Shown here one piece after another: positions 1 to 27,500 of a stretch of DNA of 27,500 nt (the stretch's first letter is position 1; each line of letters begins with the position of its first letter). Under the pieces are notes generated by a model, which saw only the letters and a program-made list of their open reading frames with translations, ran no database searches and was not told where the DNA came from. This DNA is from Glandiceps talaboti. Its lineage: Eukaryota; Hemichordata; Enteropneusta; Spengelidae. The stretch is taken from contig NC_135557.1 of the NCBI RefSeq assembly GCF_964340395.1, positions 13,847,661 to 13,875,160 on the forward strand, in the 5' to 3' direction. The translations under genes were made by a program, and so were the position numbers.

Positions 1-440
1 TGAAAATATTACTAATGTAGCTTTTAATTTTAGGCCACAAAAAAGAAAAAAATAGTTTCTGGTCAGAAAATGTTGTCTAAAGTGGTGCGACTTATCACCA
101 TTTTCTAAAAAAACCCTGGCTCAATTCAAATGAAATGTATTGCATGTGTACTGTAGGGTAGTGACAAGAACTGATTAGGTTTCGGTAAACATCTCATGAA
201 TATTAACGAGCAATTTACATAATTAATGGGTTTTCAGTAATTAGGCTATATCTCAAGAATGCACGCTTCAAATTCAATATAATTTGATACATACAATTGC
301 GATACCAAAGCGCACTTGTCCTGAAAATATTATTGATGTAGCTGTTAGTTTTAATAAGTTATTGGCATATTTTTGTAGGCCACTAAAAAGGTAAAATTAG
401 TTTCTCGTTAGGAAATGTTGTCTGAAGTGGTGCAACGATG
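1..440. repeat. Dispersed repeat, tandem start of two units
   Basis: Bases 1-90 and 321-435 are near copies: both start with tgaaaatatta, carry atgtagct, then aggccac, agtttct, aaatgttgtct and gtggtgc. This gives a period of about 320 bases. The intervening part (about 100-310) is closely related to 15165-15720, sharing ggctcaattcaaa, ctgattaggtttyggtaaac, catgaatattaa and the ttttcagtaattaggc block. I read it as an interspersed or satellite-like family whose class I cannot name. No coding potential was seen. Confidence 0.75.
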
Positions 441-1431
441 CCATTATTTTTTGTTTATGTTCTCAACAAATGTTAATCGATCTACTTATCATTGCAGTTA
501 CTGTTCTTTTTATTTAGTACTTTACAGCAAGTGTGTATGTGGGGGCAGATGTCATAGGCTAGTTCGTGATTAGTTTTGCAGTTGTCTTCACAGGTGGCAA
601 TTAATGTAGGGATGGTTACTTTTGTGTTTTCCCTTTCATCTGCAGACTGAATTGGCTAGATAAAAAATGAAAAAGATTAATGCGGGAAGGGGGTACTTAA
701 GTGATGGGTGCTGACCAGAAATTTTTTTTGCCTTTAAAACTCTTTCTCCGGTGAGTGCTATGCTACAACGTTCTATAAAGCTTCACATTACATGTTGTCG
801 TTGGGTAGGAGATCACTAACAGCAATGGGCAAATAGCAATCAATGAGAAAAATAACTTATTGCATATATTCTGTTGTATTCCAACAATTGTCTGTAGGAA
901 CGACAATCTCAAAACTTTGCCCTTACAGAAGGCATTCAGTTCAAATCTAGTTTTATTAGGCCTTGGGCTTGAGTATAAACCTTTTTATATATGTCGGTAG
1001 TAGATATCTTTCAAGGTGGCATTTGACCACACACACAGTTTCTTTGGTTTTTTTTTGTTTTCTGCGTGTTATTTTAAATGCAACTGTCTGGAAATTCAGT
1101 TCACGTCTGTCTGTAAAGTTGTGGAAAAGAGATTCTCAGGAAAATTGACAATGACTCTAAGATCTCACAAGGTCTTTTACCATTTCTCGACACAGGATAA
1201 ACAATTTTGTTTTCAATTTCATGACACACTATAACTTCACAGATGGTAAGTGACTGCAAGCGTTGTTTACTATTCTTTATTGCAATTTTTGTATACTTGT
1301 TAGACTGAGCATACATTCTTATTAGGGTGATAATTTATTAGTTTTTGTCTAATGTAGGTGAAACCTGGCTTTCCGCATTCATATAACAACATAACATTAA
1401 CCTTAATTTTCTAACTCTTTTCTCTCATTAG
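441..1431 (+). other. Upstream region, first exon not resolved
   Basis: No recognisable domain is seen. The first module exon starts at 1432 needing one base from an upstream exon, so a coding exon must precede it. A strong donor-like site (agatg|gtaagt) has its GT at 1246-1247. An exon ending at 1245 in frame ACA-GAT-G would join exon 1432 to read T-D-E-C-W, much like the T-D-E-C-Y start of the kringle exon. That frame is open only from about 1159 and shows no clear signal peptide. I therefore leave the start open. Promoter elements cannot be assigned. Confidence 0.35.
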
Positions 1432-26821
<25,390 letters not shown>

Positions 26822-26884
26822 GAAGTGTACTACGTAAATTCATTAACATGATGACGGAGGAGAAGACGCTACAGAATCAGTCTC

Positions 26885-26890
26885 AATAAA
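26885..26890 (+). terminator. Poly(A) signal AATAAA
   Basis: A canonical hexamer 64 bases past the stop, in a short 3' UTR. It marks a plausible gene end near 26905-26920. Confidence 0.7.
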
Positions 26891-27159
26891 GTGACGACGT
26901 GTCTCAAATAATACTTATATGGGGAAAACACTTATAGATTATTGTACGTCAGAGATATTTATAAATTGTGAGACAAATTTGATAACGCAACGCTTACACA
27001 TTTCAACACAGGTATCGAAAACATTGACACAGATTATAAACGCATGCGCAGTTTGTGATCTCTTTGGAGAAAGGAAGATCATATCTATAATTATACCCAT
27101 TTGTGCAAATCAACTAAAATGTAATCAGAATTCGAGCAGCAGAAACGATCCATGTTCTA
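26891..27159. other. 3' flank between poly(A) signal and LINE, unclear
   Basis: An open frame continuous with the LINE remnant runs through here, with no motif I recognise. It may be a more diverged upstream part of the same element or chance. Confidence 0.4.
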
Positions 27160-27500
27160 TATCTGCGCGTATTAAGGCTCCCGTGTACATTGCAGATATG
27201 CTTGAGGGAGTTTGCAACTCCAATTATAACCTAAGAACAAATAGCAGTCACAATCTCGTAGTTCCACGGTCTTATAATAAATTAAATGATAGGGCTTTTG
27301 CCGTATGTGGTCCGAGACTATGGAATTCCATTCCACAAGAGTTGAAATGTTTAGATGAAATGGAACAATTTAAAAGAGGGTTAAAGACATACCTGTTTAA
27401 AGTTTCTTACAACTTGTAACTGTTGATTTTAGCCATGTTTCTGTTTTAAACACTTTTAGGAATGATTTTAATATGCTATTGATGTGTATTATTATTATTA
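27160..27500 (+). mobile_element. Second LINE 3' end with (ATT)n tail
   Basis: The frame ending at the TAA at 27417-27419 reads YIADMLEG, YNLRTNSS, LVVPRS, DRAFAVCGPRLWNSIP and FKRGLKTYLF. This is the conserved end of CR1/L2/Jockey-superfamily reverse transcriptases and a different subfamily from the copy at 18398. It is followed by an AT-rich 3' region ending in ATT repeats at the window edge (27486-27500). The open frame extends upstream to 26919, but that part (before about 27160) has no recognised RT motif. The 5' truncation point is not clear. Confidence 0.8.

Noticed and set aside
1016-1234. Frame with a hydrophobic N-terminus as a signal peptide exon
   Set aside because: It ends in a stop ten bases before the good donor at 1246, and the donor's matching frame is a different one. 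No in-phase join to 1432 was found for it.

Overview
This window looks like nuclear DNA of an invertebrate animal. It is AT-rich, it has many short exons with GT..AG introns, the introns are full of simple repeats, and there are two 5'-truncated LINE-type retrotransposon ends. The domain repertoire (kringle, PAN, CUB, C-type lectin, LDLa, LRR, rhodopsin-like 7TM) is bilaterian. I cannot name the species; a marine deuterostome or lophotrochozoan is my best guess, because LDLa-LRR GPCRs of the GRL101/relaxin-receptor kind are expanded there.

One plus-strand gene dominates. I read 29 coding exons from 1432 to 26821, spliced by hand from AG/GT sites, modules and phase. They join without a frame break into an open frame of about 1936 residues. 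The true N-terminus, including the signal peptide, is not found and lies in or upstream of the first 1.4 kb. Module order is: trefoil-like, F5/8C-like (degenerate), kringle, EGF, Link-like (degenerate), F5/8C, PAN/apple, CUB, C-type lectin (three exons), a 15-residue linker exon, seven LDLa repeats, a capped short LRR block, an LGR-type CC hinge, a 7TM GPCR, and a cytoplasmic tail ending in TAG. An AATAAA lies about 65 bases after the stop.

The C-terminal half (LDLa, LRR, 7TM) is recognisable as a type-C LGR, similar to GRL101 and relaxin receptors. The N-terminal half carries adhesive and coagulation-type modules with no protease. Almost every module border is a phase 1 intron, the signature of exon shuffling. 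The likely picture is a cell-surface receptor with a long multi-ligand ectodomain coupled to a GPCR. This rests on gene prediction from sequence alone, and transcript data would settle whether it is one gene.

The introns hold large (CATA)n and (TATG)n arrays, (CA)n, (AT)n, (CAGA)n and pentanucleotide arrays, a palindromic foldback element, a small MITE-like element, a dispersed repeat family seen at 1-440, 14105-14200 and 15165-15720, a 5'-truncated LINE with a visible 10-bp target-site duplication, and a tandemly repeated exon end with its splice donor. After the gene, a second LINE 3' end with an ATT tail reaches the window edge.
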